DNA of 64,000 bases from Luteibacter aegosomatissinici (GTDB taxonomy: Bacteria > Pseudomonadota > Gammaproteobacteria > Xanthomonadales > Rhodanobacteraceae). Both the position numbers and the translations under genes were made by a program. Position 1 is the stretch's first letter. Every line of letters begins with the position of its first letter. Below, one piece after another: positions 35,199 through 45,639 of this stretch. The notes under the pieces were generated by a model. It was not told the DNA's origin and ran no database searches. It saw only the letters and a list, made by a program, of their open reading frames with translations. The DNA is taken from contig NZ_CP095742.1 in assembly GCF_023078495.1 (NCBI RefSeq), forward strand, positions 3,968,001 to 4,032,000, read 5' to 3'.

Positions 35199-35634
35199 TC
35201 GGCGCGGACTGGGGCTGGCTCATCAGGCCGATCTTGGAAATACCAGCTGCCTGGAGGATCGGGAGGATCTGGTAGACCTTGCCGTAGCCCACGCGCGCAT
35301 CACCGGCCAGGAGTACCTGGAGCTCCGGGTTGGCGTCGTGGAAGGCAGTGACCTTCTTGGTGAACTCATCGACGCTCACCGGCTCGCGCTTCGTGCCGTT
35401 GGCGGTCAGGTAGATCTGGCCCTGCTCGTCAACAGAGACGACGACTGGATCTTTCTTGTCCTGCAGGGACTTGGCGTTGGTCTGCGGCAGCTGGATATCC
35501 ACGCCGAGGTTCATCATGGGCGTGGTGACCATGAAGATGATCAGCAGCACGAGCATCACGTCGATGTACGGCACGACGTTGATCTCGGATTTCAGCTTCC
35601 GCTTGTGACGGCGGTAGACGTTACGGGTAGCCAT
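35185..35634 (-). CDS. tolR: Tol-Pal motor protein TolR (ExbD family)
   Basis: A 149-residue inner-membrane protein with one N-terminal membrane segment in INVVPYIDVMLVLLIIFMV, which holds the conserved motor Asp (YID). The periplasmic domain (VDEFTKKVTAFHDANPELQV, DARVGYGKVYQIL) matches ExbD/TolR. With TolQ it forms a proton-driven motor for outer-membrane constriction. Overlaps tolA downstream. Confidence 0.96.
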   Translation of the reverse strand: MATRNVYRRHKRKLKSEINVVPYIDVMLVLLIIFMVTTPMMNLGVDIQLPQTNAKSLQDKKDPVVVSVDEQGQIYLTANGTKREPVSVDEFTKKVTAFHDANPELQVLLAGDARVGYGKVYQILPILQAAGISKIGLMSQPQSAPNGKP

Positions 35635-35643
35635 GGCGGTGGC

Positions 35644-36327
35644 TCAGACCGTGTCGTCGGCGTGGATCTGGCGCTGCAGCACCGAGGAGAACTCCTCCTG
35701 GAACACCTCGTAGCGCGACGCCACGCGCTCCACCTTGGTGGCAAAGCGGTTGTAGGCCCACACGGCCGGAATGGCGGCGAAGAGGCCCATGGCGGTGGCG
35801 ATCAGGGCTTCGGAGATGTGGGGGGCCACGACCGAGATGGTGACATCCTTCATCTCGCCCAGGCCCTGGAAGGCGCCCATGATGCCCCACACGGTGCCGA
35901 ACAGGCCGATGTACGGGCTGATCGAACCGACGTTGGCCAGGAACTCCAGGTTCTGCTCGAGCTTGCCGATCTCGCGGGTGCCGGCCACGCGCATGGCGCG
36001 CTCGGAGCCTTCCATGATGCGGTCGGCATCGGTCACGCGGCGCTGGCGCTGGCGAGCGAACTCACGGAAGCCGGCCTCGAACACGTTTTCGATACCGTGC
36101 TGGCCTTCGCGGTTACCCACCTCGCGGAACAGGGCGGCCAGGTCGGCGCCCGACCAGAAGCGGTCCTCGAAGGTCTCGGCGTTGGTGTGGGCTTCCTTCA
36201 ACTGGCCGTACTTGCGGATGATGATCACCCACGAGAGGAACGAAAAGACCAGGAGAAGCAGCATGACCAGCTGCACAGGCAGGCTGGCTTCGGTGACCAG
36301 CTTGAAAATGTTGAGTCCACCGTTCAT
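35644..36327 (-). CDS. tolQ: Tol-Pal motor protein TolQ (ExbB family)
   Basis: A 227-residue inner-membrane protein with three membrane segments: VQLVMLLLLVFSFLSWVIII near the N terminus, then after a large cytoplasmic loop ISPYIGLFGTVWGIMGAFQ and ALIATAMGLFAAIPAVWAYN. These are the ExbB/TolQ/MotA landmarks. It forms the ion channel with TolR. Nine nt upstream of tolR, in operon order ybgC-tolQ-tolR-tolA. Confidence 0.96.
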   Translation of the reverse strand: MNGGLNIFKLVTEASLPVQLVMLLLLVFSFLSWVIIIRKYGQLKEAHTNAETFEDRFWSGADLAALFREVGNREGQHGIENVFEAGFREFARQRQRRVTDADRIMEGSERAMRVAGTREIGKLEQNLEFLANVGSISPYIGLFGTVWGIMGAFQGLGEMKDVTISVVAPHISEALIATAMGLFAAIPAVWAYNRFATKVERVASRYEVFQEEFSSVLQRQIHADDTV

Positions 36328-36356
36328 TGCTTGAAGCTCCGCCGGGTATCTGAGGC

Positions 36357-36761
36357 TTAGGTAAGGGGTAATTCGGGGGCGAACAGATCCGCGGGGATCT
36401 GGGCCGGGCGCATCGTATCGAGGTTGACGCAGGCCACGCGCACCGTGGCGCGCAACACCGTCGTATCCCCCCGCACGATCTCCTGACCGAACAGCATACT
36501 TGCTGAACGACGTTCTTTGACGGCCACGGTGACCAGGAGTTCATCATCCAGACGGGCCGCCCGGAGGAAATCCAGGTGCATCTCACGGACCACGAAGCCC
36601 AGGGAGGTGCTCTCCCGGAACGTCATCTGGTCGATGCCCTGGGCGCGCAACCACTCGGTACGGCCCCGCTCCATGAAGCGGACGTAGCTGGCGTGGTAGA
36701 CCACCCCTCCCGCATCCGTATCCTCCCAGTACACCCGCACCGGCCACGAAAACAGGCTCAT
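36357..36761 (-). CDS. ybgC: Acyl-CoA thioesterase YbgC
   Basis: A 134-residue hotdog-fold thioesterase with the signature [29 protein letters not shown] (split here over residues 9-37), Asp in EDTDAGGV being the catalytic acid. It hydrolyses acyl-CoA thioesters and is a regular first member of tol-pal operons, perhaps with a role in phospholipid homeostasis. It overlaps the ruvB stop by 4 bp (ATGA), so the two are translationally coupled. Confidence 0.93.
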   Translation of the reverse strand: MSLFSWPVRVYWEDTDAGGVVYHASYVRFMERGRTEWLRAQGIDQMTFRESTSLGFVVREMHLDFLRAARLDDELLVTVAVKERRSASMLFGQEIVRGDTTVLRATVRVACVNLDTMRPAQIPADLFAPELPLT

Positions 36762-37798
36762 GGGGCGTCCTGGAACAGATCGGGCGTGGCGGCCTGGCGC
36801 GGTGGCGGGTTGAGGCCCAGGTGGCGCCAGGCCTTGGCCGAGGCCATGCGGCCACGCGCCGTGCGGATCAGGTAGCCCTGCTGGATCAGGTAGGGCTCCA
36901 CCACGTCTTCCAGCGTGCCGCGGTCCTCGCTGAGCGCTGCGGCCAGCGATTCGACGCCAACCGGGCCGCCGTCAAAACTTTCGATAATGGTGCCGAGCAG
37001 GCGGCGGTCCAGGTCATCGAAGCCCTGGGCGTCCACCTTCAGCATGTCGGTGGCCGCGCGGGCCAGCTCGTGGGTGATGCGGCCATCGCCGCGGACCTCG
37101 GCGTAGTCGCGCACCCGTCGCAGAAGCCGGTTGGCAATACGCGGGGTACCGCGCGAACGACGGGCAATCTCGGTGGCGCCCTCGATATCGCAATCGATGC
37201 CAAAGATCTTCGCCGCACGGCGAACGATCGCGGTCAGCTCATCGACGCTGTAGAACTCCAGGCGCTGGATGATGCCGAAGCGATCGCGCAATGGGCCGGT
37301 GAGCAGGCCGGCGCGGGTGGTGGCACCGATCAGGGTAAAGGGCGGCAGGTCCAGCTTGATCGAACGGGCGGCGGGGCCCTCGCCGATCATGATGTCGATC
37401 TGGAAATCTTCCATCGCCGGGTAAAGCACTTCCTCCACCACGGGCGACAGGCGGTGGATTTCATCGACGAACAGGACGTCGTTGGCCTCGAGGTTCGTCA
37501 GCAGCGCGGCCAGGTCGCCAGCGCGCTCGAGCACGGGGCCCGAGGTCGAACGGACATTCACGCCCAGCTCGTTGGCAATGACGTGCGAGAGCGTCGTCTT
37601 GCCCAGGCCCGGGGGGCCAAAGATCAGCACATGGTCGAGTGCACCCTGCCGGCGCCGCGCCGCCTCGATATAGATGGCCATCTGCTCGCGCACCGTCTGC
37701 TGGCCGAGGTACTCGGCAAGGCGCTTCGGACGGATGCTGGCCTCCAGCGCCTCGTCATCCATGGCGGCGGCAGCGGAAATGATGCGGTGCTCGGACAT
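36758..37798 (-). CDS. ruvB: Holliday junction branch migration helicase RuvB
   Basis: A 346-residue AAA+ ATPase that drives branch migration with RuvA. Walker [14 protein letters not shown], Walker [13 protein letters not shown], sensor LIGATTRAG and arginine finger LRDRFG are all visible, with the winged-helix C-terminal domain starting [19 protein letters not shown]. Unlike E. coli, ruvB is split from ruvA by the kup gene here. Followed directly by ybgC. Confidence 0.97.
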   Translation of the reverse strand: MSEHRIISAAAAMDDEALEASIRPKRLAEYLGQQTVREQMAIYIEAARRRQGALDHVLIFGPPGLGKTTLSHVIANELGVNVRSTSGPVLERAGDLAALLTNLEANDVLFVDEIHRLSPVVEEVLYPAMEDFQIDIMIGEGPAARSIKLDLPPFTLIGATTRAGLLTGPLRDRFGIIQRLEFYSVDELTAIVRRAAKIFGIDCDIEGATEIARRSRGTPRIANRLLRRVRDYAEVRGDGRITHELARAATDMLKVDAQGFDDLDRRLLGTIIESFDGGPVGVESLAAALSEDRGTLEDVVEPYLIQQGYLIRTARGRMASAKAWRHLGLNPPPRQAATPDLFQDAP

Positions 37799-37868
37799 GG
37801 GGCCATTATGGCATGCGCATAAGCCGGTCGCGGTGCGACCGGCTAGCCGCCGCCTACACGTCCCGCCC

Positions 37869-39767
37869 CTAGATCTCGACCTGGGCGCCCAGTTCGATCA
37901 GGCGGTTGCCCGGGATCTGGAAGAACGCCGTGGCGGGCAGCGCGTTGCGGGCCAGGAATGCGAAGAGCTTGTCGCGCCACAACGCCATGCCCGGGCGGCG
38001 CACATCGGCCACGATCGTTTCCCGCGACAGGAAGAACGTCGTGTCCATCATGTCGAAATCCAGGCCCAGCGCGCTCGCACGGGAAAGCGACTGCGGAATG
38101 TTCGGATCCTCGGCAAAGCCGTAGCGCAGCTGCAGGCCAAAGAAGCCGTTGCCGTACTCCAGCACCTCCATGCGTTCTTCGTAGTCCGCCACCGGCGTCT
38201 CGAGCATTTCCACGGTGAGCAGCACATTGCGCTCGTGCAGCACCTTGTTGTGCTTGAGGTTGTGCAGCATGGCGTGCGGCACGCTGTTCTGGTTCGCGGT
38301 GAGGAACACGGCGGTGCCCGGCACGATGAGCGGCGGGTGGTCGGCAATGTTCGCGACGAACGGCTCCAGCGCCAGGCCGGACTGCTTGATCTCGCGAACC
38401 ACGAGGTCCCTGCCCCGCCGCCAGGTGGTCATCATGGTGAAGATCACCACGCCCAGCACCAGCGGGAACCAGCCACCGTGCGCGATCTTCAGCGCGTTGG
38501 CGCCGAAGAACGACAGGTCGGTGACCAGGAAGATGACGCCGACGGTGATGACGGCCGACCAGTGCCAGTTCCAGCGGCGCTTGGCCACGACCAGCGCCAG
38601 CAGCGTGGTCATGGTCATGGTGCCGGTCACGGCGATACCGTAGGCCGCGCCCAGGTTATTCGACGAGCGGAAGCCGAGCACCGCCAGGATCACGAGGACG
38701 AACAACAGGCGGTTGATCCACGGCACGAAGATCTGCCCGGACATCTCACGCGAGGTGTGCACCACGGCCATGCGCGGTGAATACCCCAGCGACATGGCTT
38801 CGCGGGTCATGGAGAACGCGCCGGAGATGACCGCCTGCGATGCAATCACCGCCGCCGCGGTCGACAGCGCGACCATCGGATAAAGCAGGTTTTCCGGCAC
38901 CAGCTTATAGAACGGGTTTTCGATCGCGGTCTGGTCGTGCAGCAGCAGCGCGCCCTGGCCGAAGTAGTTGATCAGCAGCGCGGGCAGCACGAAGAAGAAC
39001 CACGCAAGGCGGATCGGCTTCTTGCCGAAGTGGCCCATGTCAGCGTACAGCGCCTCACCGCCGGTGAGCGCCAGCACCACGCCACCCAGCGCGATGAAAG
39101 CCTGTTTGCCGTGCTCGGTGAAGAACTTCACCGCGTACATCGGATTCAGGGCGTACAGCACCTGCGGGTGCTGGGTGATCTGGTTGAGGCCGAGTGCGGC
39201 GAGGACCAGGAACCATACGCACATCACCGGCGCAAACGCCTTGCCCACCAGGTCCGTACCGTGGCGCTGGATGGCGAACAGGATAAACAGGATGACCAGG
39301 CAGATGGGCAACACGTAGGTATCGAGCGTCGGCGCAGCCACTTCCAGGCCTTCCACCGCCGAAAGCACCGACATGGCCGGCGTGATCACGCCATCGCCAT
39401 AGAACAGCGATGCACCGAAGATGCCGATGGCTGCCAGCACCCAGCGCGTGCGCGGCGAACCGGCGACGCTGCGCTGCGCCAGGGCCATGAGCGCCATGAT
39501 GCCGCCCTCGCCCTTGTTATCCGCGCGCATCACGAAGGTGACGTACTTCAGCGAGATCACCATCAGCAACGACCAGAAGATGAGCGAGAGCACGCCCAGT
39601 ACCGCGAGCGGCTGCGGCGTCATGCCGTGCGTGCCCAGGGTTTCCTTCATGGTGTACAGCGGGCTCGTGCCGATATCGCCGAACACGATGCCGATGGCGC
39701 CCAGCGCCAGTTTCGCCAGCTTCTTGCCGTGCGCGTTGCGTAACTCTTCTGCGTGGCTCATGCCCAT
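37869..39767 (-). CDS. kup: Low-affinity potassium transporter Kup
   Basis: A 632-residue K+/H+ symporter of the Kup/HAK/KT family in the inner membrane. The start region [20 protein letters not shown] is diagnostic, followed by about 12 membrane segments (including [34 protein letters not shown] and [14 protein letters not shown]) and the soluble C-terminal domain ([16 protein letters not shown]). GGGAA precedes the ATG by eight bases. The gene sits between ruvA (2 nt away) and ruvB, an arrangement I associate with Xanthomonadales. Confidence 0.95.
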   Translation of the reverse strand: MGMSHAEELRNAHGKKLAKLALGAIGIVFGDIGTSPLYTMKETLGTHGMTPQPLAVLGVLSLIFWSLLMVISLKYVTFVMRADNKGEGGIMALMALAQRSVAGSPRTRWVLAAIGIFGASLFYGDGVITPAMSVLSAVEGLEVAAPTLDTYVLPICLVILFILFAIQRHGTDLVGKAFAPVMCVWFLVLAALGLNQITQHPQVLYALNPMYAVKFFTEHGKQAFIALGGVVLALTGGEALYADMGHFGKKPIRLAWFFFVLPALLINYFGQGALLLHDQTAIENPFYKLVPENLLYPMVALSTAAAVIASQAVISGAFSMTREAMSLGYSPRMAVVHTSREMSGQIFVPWINRLLFVLVILAVLGFRSSNNLGAAYGIAVTGTMTMTTLLALVVAKRRWNWHWSAVITVGVIFLVTDLSFFGANALKIAHGGWFPLVLGVVIFTMMTTWRRGRDLVVREIKQSGLALEPFVANIADHPPLIVPGTAVFLTANQNSVPHAMLHNLKHNKVLHERNVLLTVEMLETPVADYEERMEVLEYGNGFFGLQLRYGFAEDPNIPQSLSRASALGLDFDMMDTTFFLSRETIVADVRRPGMALWRDKLFAFLARNALPATAFFQIPGNRLIELGAQVEI

Positions 39768-39769
39768 GG

Positions 39770-40366
39770 TCAGCTTCCCAGCGCGGCGCGCAGCGCCTTG
39801 CGGATGATCGCCTCGGCGGTATCGCCGTCGGCCGCCACCTTGCTGACGAGACGGGTGGCCTCGGGCGGTTTGTAACCCAGCTGCTGCAGGGCCACCGTGG
39901 CCTCACCCACCGGATCGATCGGCGCAGCGACACCGTTGCTGGTCGCAGGCAGGCGCACACCCGTCGCGTCCACACGGTCGCGCAGTTCGACCACCATGCG
40001 CTCGGCGGTTTTCTTCCCGATGCCGGGGATCTTGGTGAGGGCGACCACATCGCCGGCGTGCACCAGCCGCGAAAGCTCGTCGGTGGAAACGCCGGAGAGC
40101 ACGGCCAGTGCGATCTTCGCGCCGATGCCGCTCACCTTGAGCAGATTGCGGAACATGGCCCGCTCGGCCTCGCGCAGGAAGCCGTACAGGGCGACGCCAT
40201 CTTCCTTCACCGCATGGTGGGTGAGCAGGATCACTTCCTGGCCCGTGGCGGGAAGATCGTAAATGGTCGACATGGGCGCATCGACCTCGTAGCCCACACC
40301 CGACACTTCAATGAGAAGCGACGGCGGCTGCTTGCTGATAAGAGTGCCACGCAGGCGGCCGATCAT
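39770..40366 (-). CDS. ruvA: Holliday junction helicase subunit RuvA
   Basis: A 198-residue junction-binding protein. OB-fold N terminus [18 protein letters not shown], two helix-hairpin-helix motifs ([18 protein letters not shown] and [19 protein letters not shown]) and the RuvB-binding C terminus [18 protein letters not shown] are present. The start overlaps the ruvC stop (ATGA), with GGAG ten bases upstream. Confidence 0.97.
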   Translation of the reverse strand: MIGRLRGTLISKQPPSLLIEVSGVGYEVDAPMSTIYDLPATGQEVILLTHHAVKEDGVALYGFLREAERAMFRNLLKVSGIGAKIALAVLSGVSTDELSRLVHAGDVVALTKIPGIGKKTAERMVVELRDRVDATGVRLPATSNGVAAPIDPVGEATVALQQLGYKPPEATRLVSKVAADGDTAEAIIRKALRAALGS

Positions 40367-40884
40367 CGGCGACGTCTCCAAGCCGTGCGCGGAATACCCA
40401 CGCGTTCAATACTGGACCGGGTATGCGCATGCGCGACGGCAATCGCGAGCGCATCGGCCGCGTCCGCCTGCAGCGGACCCTTCAGGCCGAGGATCATCCC
40501 GATCATGTGCTGGACCTGGGTCTTGTCGGCGCGGCCGGTGCCGACCACCGCCTGCTTGACCTCGGTCGCTGCATATTCGTGCACGACGATTCCCTGGCTG
40601 ACCACGGCACACACGGCCGCGCCACGCGCCTGGCCCAGTTTCAGGGCCGAATCGGCGTTACGCGCCATGAAGACACGCTCGATCGCGGCTTCCGCCGGAC
40701 CGTGCGTGCCGATGATGGCGCAGAGTTCGTCAAAGATGCGTTTCAGGCGCAGCGGGAAGGTGGCCTCCCCGCCGATCACCAGCGCCCCGTGCCATACGTG
40801 GGTCAGGGCACCGTGCTCGGCCACGTCGATAATCCCGACGCCCGTGCGCTGGCTGCCCGGGTCGATGCCAAGGATGCGTGTCAT
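40363..40884 (-). CDS. ruvC: Holliday junction resolvase RuvC
   Basis: A 173-residue resolvase; catalytic acids are visible as [17 protein letters not shown] (Asp7), [11 protein letters not shown] (Glu) and the [12 protein letters not shown]-terminal pair. [18 protein letters not shown] is the DNA-binding central part. Overlaps ruvA by 4 bp; yebC lies 45 nt upstream. Confidence 0.97.
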   Translation of the reverse strand: MTRILGIDPGSQRTGVGIIDVAEHGALTHVWHGALVIGGEATFPLRLKRIFDELCAIIGTHGPAEAAIERVFMARNADSALKLGQARGAAVCAVVSQGIVVHEYAATEVKQAVVGTGRADKTQVQHMIGMILGLKGPLQADAADALAIAVAHAHTRSSIERVGIPRTAWRRRR

Positions 40885-40929
40885 GACAGTGGGGCGCCGG
40901 GTTGCGGTGCGTGCAAGGCCTTGCCGGCC

Positions 40930-41676
40930 TTACTCGTCGTCCGCTTCCTGTGGCAGCACCGCGTTGTGATAGACCTCATCGACGTCGTCGAGGCTATCCA
41001 GGCGGGCCAGCAACTTCTGGAACTGCTCGAGGGCCTCGCCGGTAGGCGTGACCAACGGGCCGTTCGGGCGCATCACCACGTCGGAACCATCCACGTCGAA
41101 GCCGGCGGCGGCCAGCGCCTTACGCATGGCTTCCACGGCGATCGGGTCGGCGGCAAGCAACACGGTGCCCACGCCATCGGCGATCACGATGTCTTCGGCG
41201 TTGTTCTCGATCGCCGCTTCTTCCAGCTTCGCTTCCACGTCGGCATCGCCGCCGGTGTGGACGACCACCTGGCCCACGCGGGTGAACTGGAACGCCACCG
41301 AATTGGTGGTGCCCATGTTGCCGCCGAGTTTGGTCAGCGCCGCGCGCACATCGGCCACGGTGCGGGTCTGGTTATCGGTCACGCAATCGATGATGAGTGC
41401 CGTGCCCGCCGGGCCGTAGCCCTCGTAGCGGATCTCGTGCATGTCCGCGCCGCCGTCGGCACCCGAGCCGCGCTTGATCGCGCGCTCGATGGTGTCCTTG
41501 GTCATGTTGGCGGCCAGGGCCTTGTCGACAGCCGCGCGCAGGCGCGGGTTGCCGTTGGGGTCGGGCACGCCGCCACGGGTGGCGATGGTGATTTCGCGGA
41601 TCAGCTTGGTGAACACCTTGGCGCGCTTGGCGTCTTCGGCGTTCTTGCGACCTTCGATGGACGGGCCTCTACCCAT
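40930..41676 (-). CDS. yebC: YebC/PmpR family transcriptional regulator
   Basis: A 248-residue protein of the YebC/TACO1 family: FTKLIREITIATRGG, NPRLRAAVDKALAANMTKDTIERAI, EIRYEGYGPAGTALIIDCVTDN. Family members act as transcriptional regulators or promote translation of proline-rich proteins. The N terminus MGRGPSIEGRKNAEDAKRAK replaces the usual MAGHSKWANIKHRK; I have seen this form in Xanthomonas relatives. CAGGAAAC precedes the ATG by seven bases; the long upstream extension crosses a REP element and is rejected. Confidence 0.93.
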   Translation of the reverse strand: MGRGPSIEGRKNAEDAKRAKVFTKLIREITIATRGGVPDPNGNPRLRAAVDKALAANMTKDTIERAIKRGSGADGGADMHEIRYEGYGPAGTALIIDCVTDNQTRTVADVRAALTKLGGNMGTTNSVAFQFTRVGQVVVHTGGDADVEAKLEEAAIENNAEDIVIADGVGTVLLAADPIAVEAMRKALAAAGFDVDGSDVVMRPNGPLVTPTGEALEQFQKLLARLDSLDDVDEVYHNAVLPQEADDE

Positions 41677-41757
41677 GTGCGTTTCCTGGAGATACCGGAC
41701 GGACAGGGGCGGGATTCTAGCGGAACTGGGGAAAAACGGGGATGTACGTAAGGCAAT

Positions 41758-41825
41758 GTAGGAGCGCGCTTGCGCGCGATGGGGGGCCGCAGCCACTTGG
41801 CTATCGCGCGCAAGCGCGCTCCTAC
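41758..41825. repeat. REP-like inverted repeat, GCGCGCTTGCGCGC type
   Basis: The best copy of this type: GTAGGAGCGCGCTTGCGCGC and its near-exact reverse complement enclose about 24 bp. It separates the hydrolase and yebC genes, both on the minus strand. Confidence 0.92.
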
Positions 41826-41854
41826 AGGGGTAGCGGCGATCCCCCCCGGACGGA

Positions 41855-42490
41855 TCAGACCAGTGGGGCGTCGAAGCGGCCTTCCTTGAGGAAAAACGCG
41901 GCCTGGCGGGCGACGTCGGCCGATACCAGCATGCCGGTGTGGCTGGTTTCCAGGATGCAATGGGCGGTGAGGCCTGGCAGCCGGGTCTCCTCGACGCCGA
42001 CGGAGCCGTCGTGCTCCATCCCCACGTCGCCCACCAGGGAACCCAGCCCGACCTGCTGGCGGCCGGCGATCATGCCGACCTCGCGCGGCCCGTCCCAGTG
42101 ATCCAGGCCATGCGACAGCAGTTCGCGGGATCGGCCCAGCAAGACATCCCCACCCCAGTGGTGGGTCAGGCCGCGCGCGGCACCACTGCCGTTGAGCGGC
42201 GAGCCAAGGCAGACGATGCGGCCGCCCGGCTCATCCATGTCGCGGCAGGCCAGCAAGGCCAGGATGCCGCCCAGGCTATGGCCCACCACGTGGACCGGAC
42301 CGGGCGCCAGCGCCCGGATCCGCTTGCGCAACCGCGTGATCGCCTGTTCCGGCGGCGCGGCCACGCTCATGTACTCGAACTGGTGGACGTTGAAGCCTTC
42401 CTCGCGCAGCCGACGGTGCAGCATCGCCATGGCGAAACCCCGCATCCACAGGCCATGGAGCAGGATGACATCGGGCGATACGGCATTCAT
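41855..42490 (-). CDS. Alpha/beta hydrolase
   Basis: A 211-residue alpha/beta hydrolase. VILLHGLWM (8-16) is the oxyanion-hole region and VVGHSLGGILALL (68-80) the nucleophile elbow with Ser72; a candidate catalytic Asp follows in VGDVGMEHDG and His in ETSHTGMLVS. The compact sequence without a long lid suggests a small-molecule or short-chain lipase/esterase; the substrate is not predictable. It lies 17 nt downstream of aspS on the same strand. Confidence 0.85.
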   Translation of the reverse strand: MNAVSPDVILLHGLWMRGFAMAMLHRRLREEGFNVHQFEYMSVAAPPEQAITRLRKRIRALAPGPVHVVGHSLGGILALLACRDMDEPGGRIVCLGSPLNGSGAARGLTHHWGGDVLLGRSRELLSHGLDHWDGPREVGMIAGRQQVGLGSLVGDVGMEHDGSVGVEETRLPGLTAHCILETSHTGMLVSADVARQAAFFLKEGRFDAPLV

Positions 42491-42507
42491 CGGCTGTGTG
42501 ACGGCGA

Positions 42508-44280
42508 TCAGGCCTTCAGCGGCTCCGCGGCATCCACGCGCACGTGCAGCTCCTTCAGCTGCGGCGCCGACACCGGCGACGGTGCGTCGGTCATCAGGTC
42601 CTGCGCGCTGGTGGTCTTGGGGAACGCAATGACGTCACGGATCGATTCGGTGCCAGCCATGATGGCGGCGATGCGATCGATGCCAAAGGCCAGGCCGCCG
42701 TGGGGCGGCGCGCCCATGCGCAGCGCCTTGAGGAGGAAGCCGAACTTGGCCTCGGCCTCTTCCGCGCCAATGCCGAGCAGTTCGAACACCGCGCTCTGCA
42801 TCTCCGGGCGGTGGATACGAATGGAGCCGCCACCGATCTCGCTGCCGTTGAGGACCATGTCGTAGCCACGGCTCAGCGCCACCGCGGCGTTGGCACGCAG
42901 GTCGGCGATGTCATCGATGTTCGGCGCGGTGAACGGGTGGTGCAGCGCCACGAAGCGCTTCTCCTCCTCGTCGTACTCGAACATCGGGAAATCGGTAACC
43001 CACAGCGGCTTCCAGCTGTTTTCCACCAGGCCACGGTCGCGACCCAGCTTGAGGCGCAGGGCGCCCATGAAATCGGTCACGACCTTCCAGCCACCCGCAC
43101 CGAAGAACACGATATCGCCGTTGGCGGCGCCCGTGAGCTCCAGCACCTTGGTGAGCGCGGCATCGTCGAGGAACTTGGCCACCGGCGAGTTGATACCTTC
43201 GCGGCCCTTGGCCAGGTCATCCACCTTCAGCCAGGCCAGGCCCTTGGCGCCGTAGCGCGAGGCGTACTCGGTCAGGCCGTCGATATCCTTGCGGGACAGA
43301 TCGGCAGCGCCCGGCACGCGCAGGGCAGCCACGCGGCCGGCCGGATCGTTGGCCGGATCGGCGAACACCTTGAATTCAACGTGCTTCACGGCCTCGGCGA
43401 TATCGACCAGTTCCAAAGCGATGCGCAGGTCGGGCTTGTCCGAGCCGTACCGACGCATGGCCTCTTCGTAGGTCATGCGCGGGAAGCTGGCATCCAGCTC
43501 CACATTGCGCACTTCGCGGAACACATGGCGGATGAGGTTCTCGACGAAATCCTGCACGTCGCGTTCTTCCACGAACGCGAACTCAAGGTCGAGCTGGGTG
43601 AATTCCGGCTGGCGATCGGCGCGCAGGTCCTCATCGCGGAAGCAGCGGGCGATCTGATAGTAGCGATCGAAGCCGGCCATCATAAGGATCTGCTTGAACA
43701 GCTGCGGTGACTGCGGCAGGGCGTAGAACTGCCCCGGGTGCACGCGGCTGGGCACCAGGTAATCGCGCGCACCTTCCGGCGTGGCCTTGGTCAGGATCGG
43801 GGTTTCGATGTCCTGGAAGCCCGCACCATCCAGGTAACGGCGCAGCTCGCGAACCAGGGCGGTACGCGTGCGCATCATCTTCTGCATCTCGGGGCGGCGC
43901 AGGTCGAGGTAGCGGTAGGTCATCCGCATGTCCTCGTTGGGGTTCTCGTGCAGCGCGAACGGCAGGTCGCGCGCCGCGTTGAGGATCACCACCTTCTCGG
44001 CCAGCAGCTCGACCGTGCCGGTCTTCAGCTTGTCGTTCACCGACAGGCGCTTGCGGACCTGGCCGGTCACCTTCACCACGTACTCGTAACCCAGCTCGCC
44101 GGCGACGGCGAAGGCATCGGCGTTCTCACGCTCGATCACGACCTGGGCGATGCCCTCGTGGTCGCGCAGGTCCACGAAGGCCACGTGGCTCTGCAGGCGC
44201 AGGGTGTTGACCCAGCCGCAAAGGGTGACTTCCTGGCCGACCAGGGACTCGTCGATGAGGCCGCAAAAATGGGTGCGCAT
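42508..44280 (-). CDS. aspS: Aspartyl-tRNA synthetase
   Basis: A 590-residue class II bacterial-type enzyme: N-terminal OB-fold anticodon-binding domain ([21 protein letters not shown]), catalytic motif 1 and flipping-loop region ([16 protein letters not shown]), motif 2 [18 protein letters not shown], the bacterial GAD insertion around 290-420, and motif 3 [13 protein letters not shown]. Length matches bacterial AspRS. Whether it is discriminating or also charges Asn cannot be decided here. A transcription terminator lies 31 nt upstream. Confidence 0.97.
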   Translation of the reverse strand: MRTHFCGLIDESLVGQEVTLCGWVNTLRLQSHVAFVDLRDHEGIAQVVIERENADAFAVAGELGYEYVVKVTGQVRKRLSVNDKLKTGTVELLAEKVVILNAARDLPFALHENPNEDMRMTYRYLDLRRPEMQKMMRTRTALVRELRRYLDGAGFQDIETPILTKATPEGARDYLVPSRVHPGQFYALPQSPQLFKQILMMAGFDRYYQIARCFRDEDLRADRQPEFTQLDLEFAFVEERDVQDFVENLIRHVFREVRNVELDASFPRMTYEEAMRRYGSDKPDLRIALELVDIAEAVKHVEFKVFADPANDPAGRVAALRVPGAADLSRKDIDGLTEYASRYGAKGLAWLKVDDLAKGREGINSPVAKFLDDAALTKVLELTGAANGDIVFFGAGGWKVVTDFMGALRLKLGRDRGLVENSWKPLWVTDFPMFEYDEEEKRFVALHHPFTAPNIDDIADLRANAAVALSRGYDMVLNGSEIGGGSIRIHRPEMQSAVFELLGIGAEEAEAKFGFLLKALRMGAPPHGGLAFGIDRIAAIMAGTESIRDVIAFPKTTSAQDLMTDAPSPVSAPQLKELHVRVDAAEPLKA

Positions 44281-44310
44281 GCGCTTGGGGCTCCGCGGTG
44301 CAATGCAAAA

Positions 44311-44347
44311 GAAAAGACCCCGGATCGTACCACGACCCGGGGTCCTT
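44311..44347 (-). terminator. Rho-independent terminator of the DUF3011 gene
   Basis: On the minus strand GGACCCCGGG and its partner CCGGGGTC form a GC-rich hairpin followed by TTTTCTTTT. It ends transcription of the upstream DUF3011 gene before aspS begins. Confidence 0.85.
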
Positions 44348-44365
44348 TAAGGCCGGTGCCAGGCG

Positions 44366-44905
44366 TTACCGCCCGATATCAAACCGCCCGCGGCAACCAC
44401 GATCCGCCCAGATCCCATCCCGGGTAAACCCGTAGGTGTAGCCCTCGCGGCAATCCGATTTCGAGGTCTGCTCCACCAGGCGCGCGCCGCGCCCGATGGG
44501 CCAGCGGCAGAACACGCGCTTATTGTCGTTGCTATCGCAGCTGACGATCTGGCCGCCACCACCGTAGCCCGGGCGGCCGCCGCCGTATCCCGGCCGGCCA
44601 TCATCCCAGCCCGGGCGGCCACCGCCACCCCAGCCGCCGGCTTCCTGGAAAATACCGCGGCAACCGTCATCCACCCACAGGCCGCCACGATCCATATCCC
44701 AGGTGCGCCCACGGATGCAGGCGGTCTTGGAATCCTGGCGGATAAGGCGCGCGTCGCGCCACGGCACGCGGCAGAACGAGCGCTTGCCGTTATCGCTGTA
44801 GCAGTTGACGGTATCGCCGCCACGCTGGGCGTGGGCGGCGGGCGGAGCCATGAACAGGCCCGCGCCAAGGGCGAGCATTGCAACCATTCCAAGCAGGCGT
44901 TTCAT
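44366..44905 (-). CDS. DUF3011 domain-containing secreted protein
   Basis: About 179 residues: signal peptide (LLGMVAMLALGAGLFMAPPAAHA) and two DUF3011-type repeats, each with paired Cys (VNCYSDNGKRSFCRVP ... KTACIRG ... DDGCRGIF, and VSCDSNDNKRVFCRWP ... SDCREGYTYG ... DRGCRGRF) separated by a Gly/Pro/Arg-rich linker. The conserved Cys suggest disulphide-stabilised periplasmic modules. Function unknown. The ATG MKRLLG is preferred to one 12 codons upstream because it starts the signal peptide. Confidence 0.85.
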   Translation of the reverse strand: MKRLLGMVAMLALGAGLFMAPPAAHAQRGGDTVNCYSDNGKRSFCRVPWRDARLIRQDSKTACIRGRTWDMDRGGLWVDDGCRGIFQEAGGWGGGGRPGWDDGRPGYGGGRPGYGGGGQIVSCDSNDNKRVFCRWPIGRGARLVEQTSKSDCREGYTYGFTRDGIWADRGCRGRFDIGR

Positions 44906-45003
44906 GGCAACCGGTACGTCCTTTCGATAGTGGTGGCGCAAAAACTATCGGAAGGATCCGCAACGCTGATTGAACGGATCGCAGGAAATCGTTGCCGCCG
45001 TTT

Positions 45004-45309
45004 TCAGTCGCCGGATTTGGCCACGGGCGCCGGCGCAGGGGCCGGTGCGGGCGCGGCGGCCGCAGGCGCAGCCGGCGTGGCGGGAGCGCCCGACGAGCCC
45101 TCCGCAAGATTCCGCTTTTTGTCGCCATCCTTCTTGAAGTCGGTCTCGTACCAGCCGCCACCGGCCAGGCGGAACTGCGGCGCGCTCAGCATGCGGCCCA
45201 CGCGGGGCTCGCCACAGTTCGGGCACGTTTCCGGATCCGGATCGGACATCTTCTGCAGGCGATCGAAGCGGTGGCCGCAGGCCTGGCACTGGAATTCGTA
45301 GATAGGCAT
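45004..45309 (-). CDS. FmdB family zinc ribbon protein
   Basis: A 101-residue protein whose first 40 residues (MPIYEFQCQACGHRFDRLQK and CPNCGEPRVGRML) carry two CxxC zinc-knuckle pairs, the FmdB-type regulatory zinc ribbon. The rest is an Ala/Pro-rich low-complexity tail (AAPAPAPAPAPV). Role unknown, often regulatory or a subunit of RNA-binding systems. Confidence 0.88.
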   Translation of the reverse strand: MPIYEFQCQACGHRFDRLQKMSDPDPETCPNCGEPRVGRMLSAPQFRLAGGGWYETDFKKDGDKKRNLAEGSSGAPATPAAPAAAAPAPAPAPAPVAKSGD

Positions 45310-45639
45310 AGAAAGGGTTCGTCGTGCTCCAACCGCGCATTATCGGGGGACATGGGCTCTTTTCAATGCCGGCGGAGCAGCCAAGCCGCCCCTCGCGCGT
45401 ACGCGAGGGCCATACCAATTCGGCATTGCACCAAACTGGCGAAACTTAGCCAGTTCCGTGCCAACCCGATGATTGAAGGACTTTAGCGCTCTCCACTTCC
45501 CCGCCTTGGCGCAAAGGAAACAGTCGCATTGACGCGCCGCAATAGGCCTGCCTAGCGTCGTTCCCAACACGGCCGCCGGCCGTGTCGCGGGGCGTGCCGC
45601 GCCCCGTGTGCCAAAAAGCTCGCCCTGGGGAACCCATCG
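45310..45639. other. 330-nt leader region of the TonB receptor, no gene
   Basis: No coding region is supported. It holds a CCCTCGCG-CGTA-CGCGAGGG hairpin (45390-45409), an ACTGGC/GCCAGT dyad and, close to the receptor gene, GC-rich palindromes around GGGGCG...CGCCCC. None matches a known riboswitch; the hairpins could terminate the convergent-side transcripts or regulate the receptor. Confidence 0.5.
45529..45558 (+). promoter_or_regulatory. Predicted promoter of the TonB receptor
   Basis: TTGACG (45529-45534), an 18-nt spacer and TAGCGT (45553-45558) resemble sigma-70 elements 81 nt before the start codon. Confidence 0.5.
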
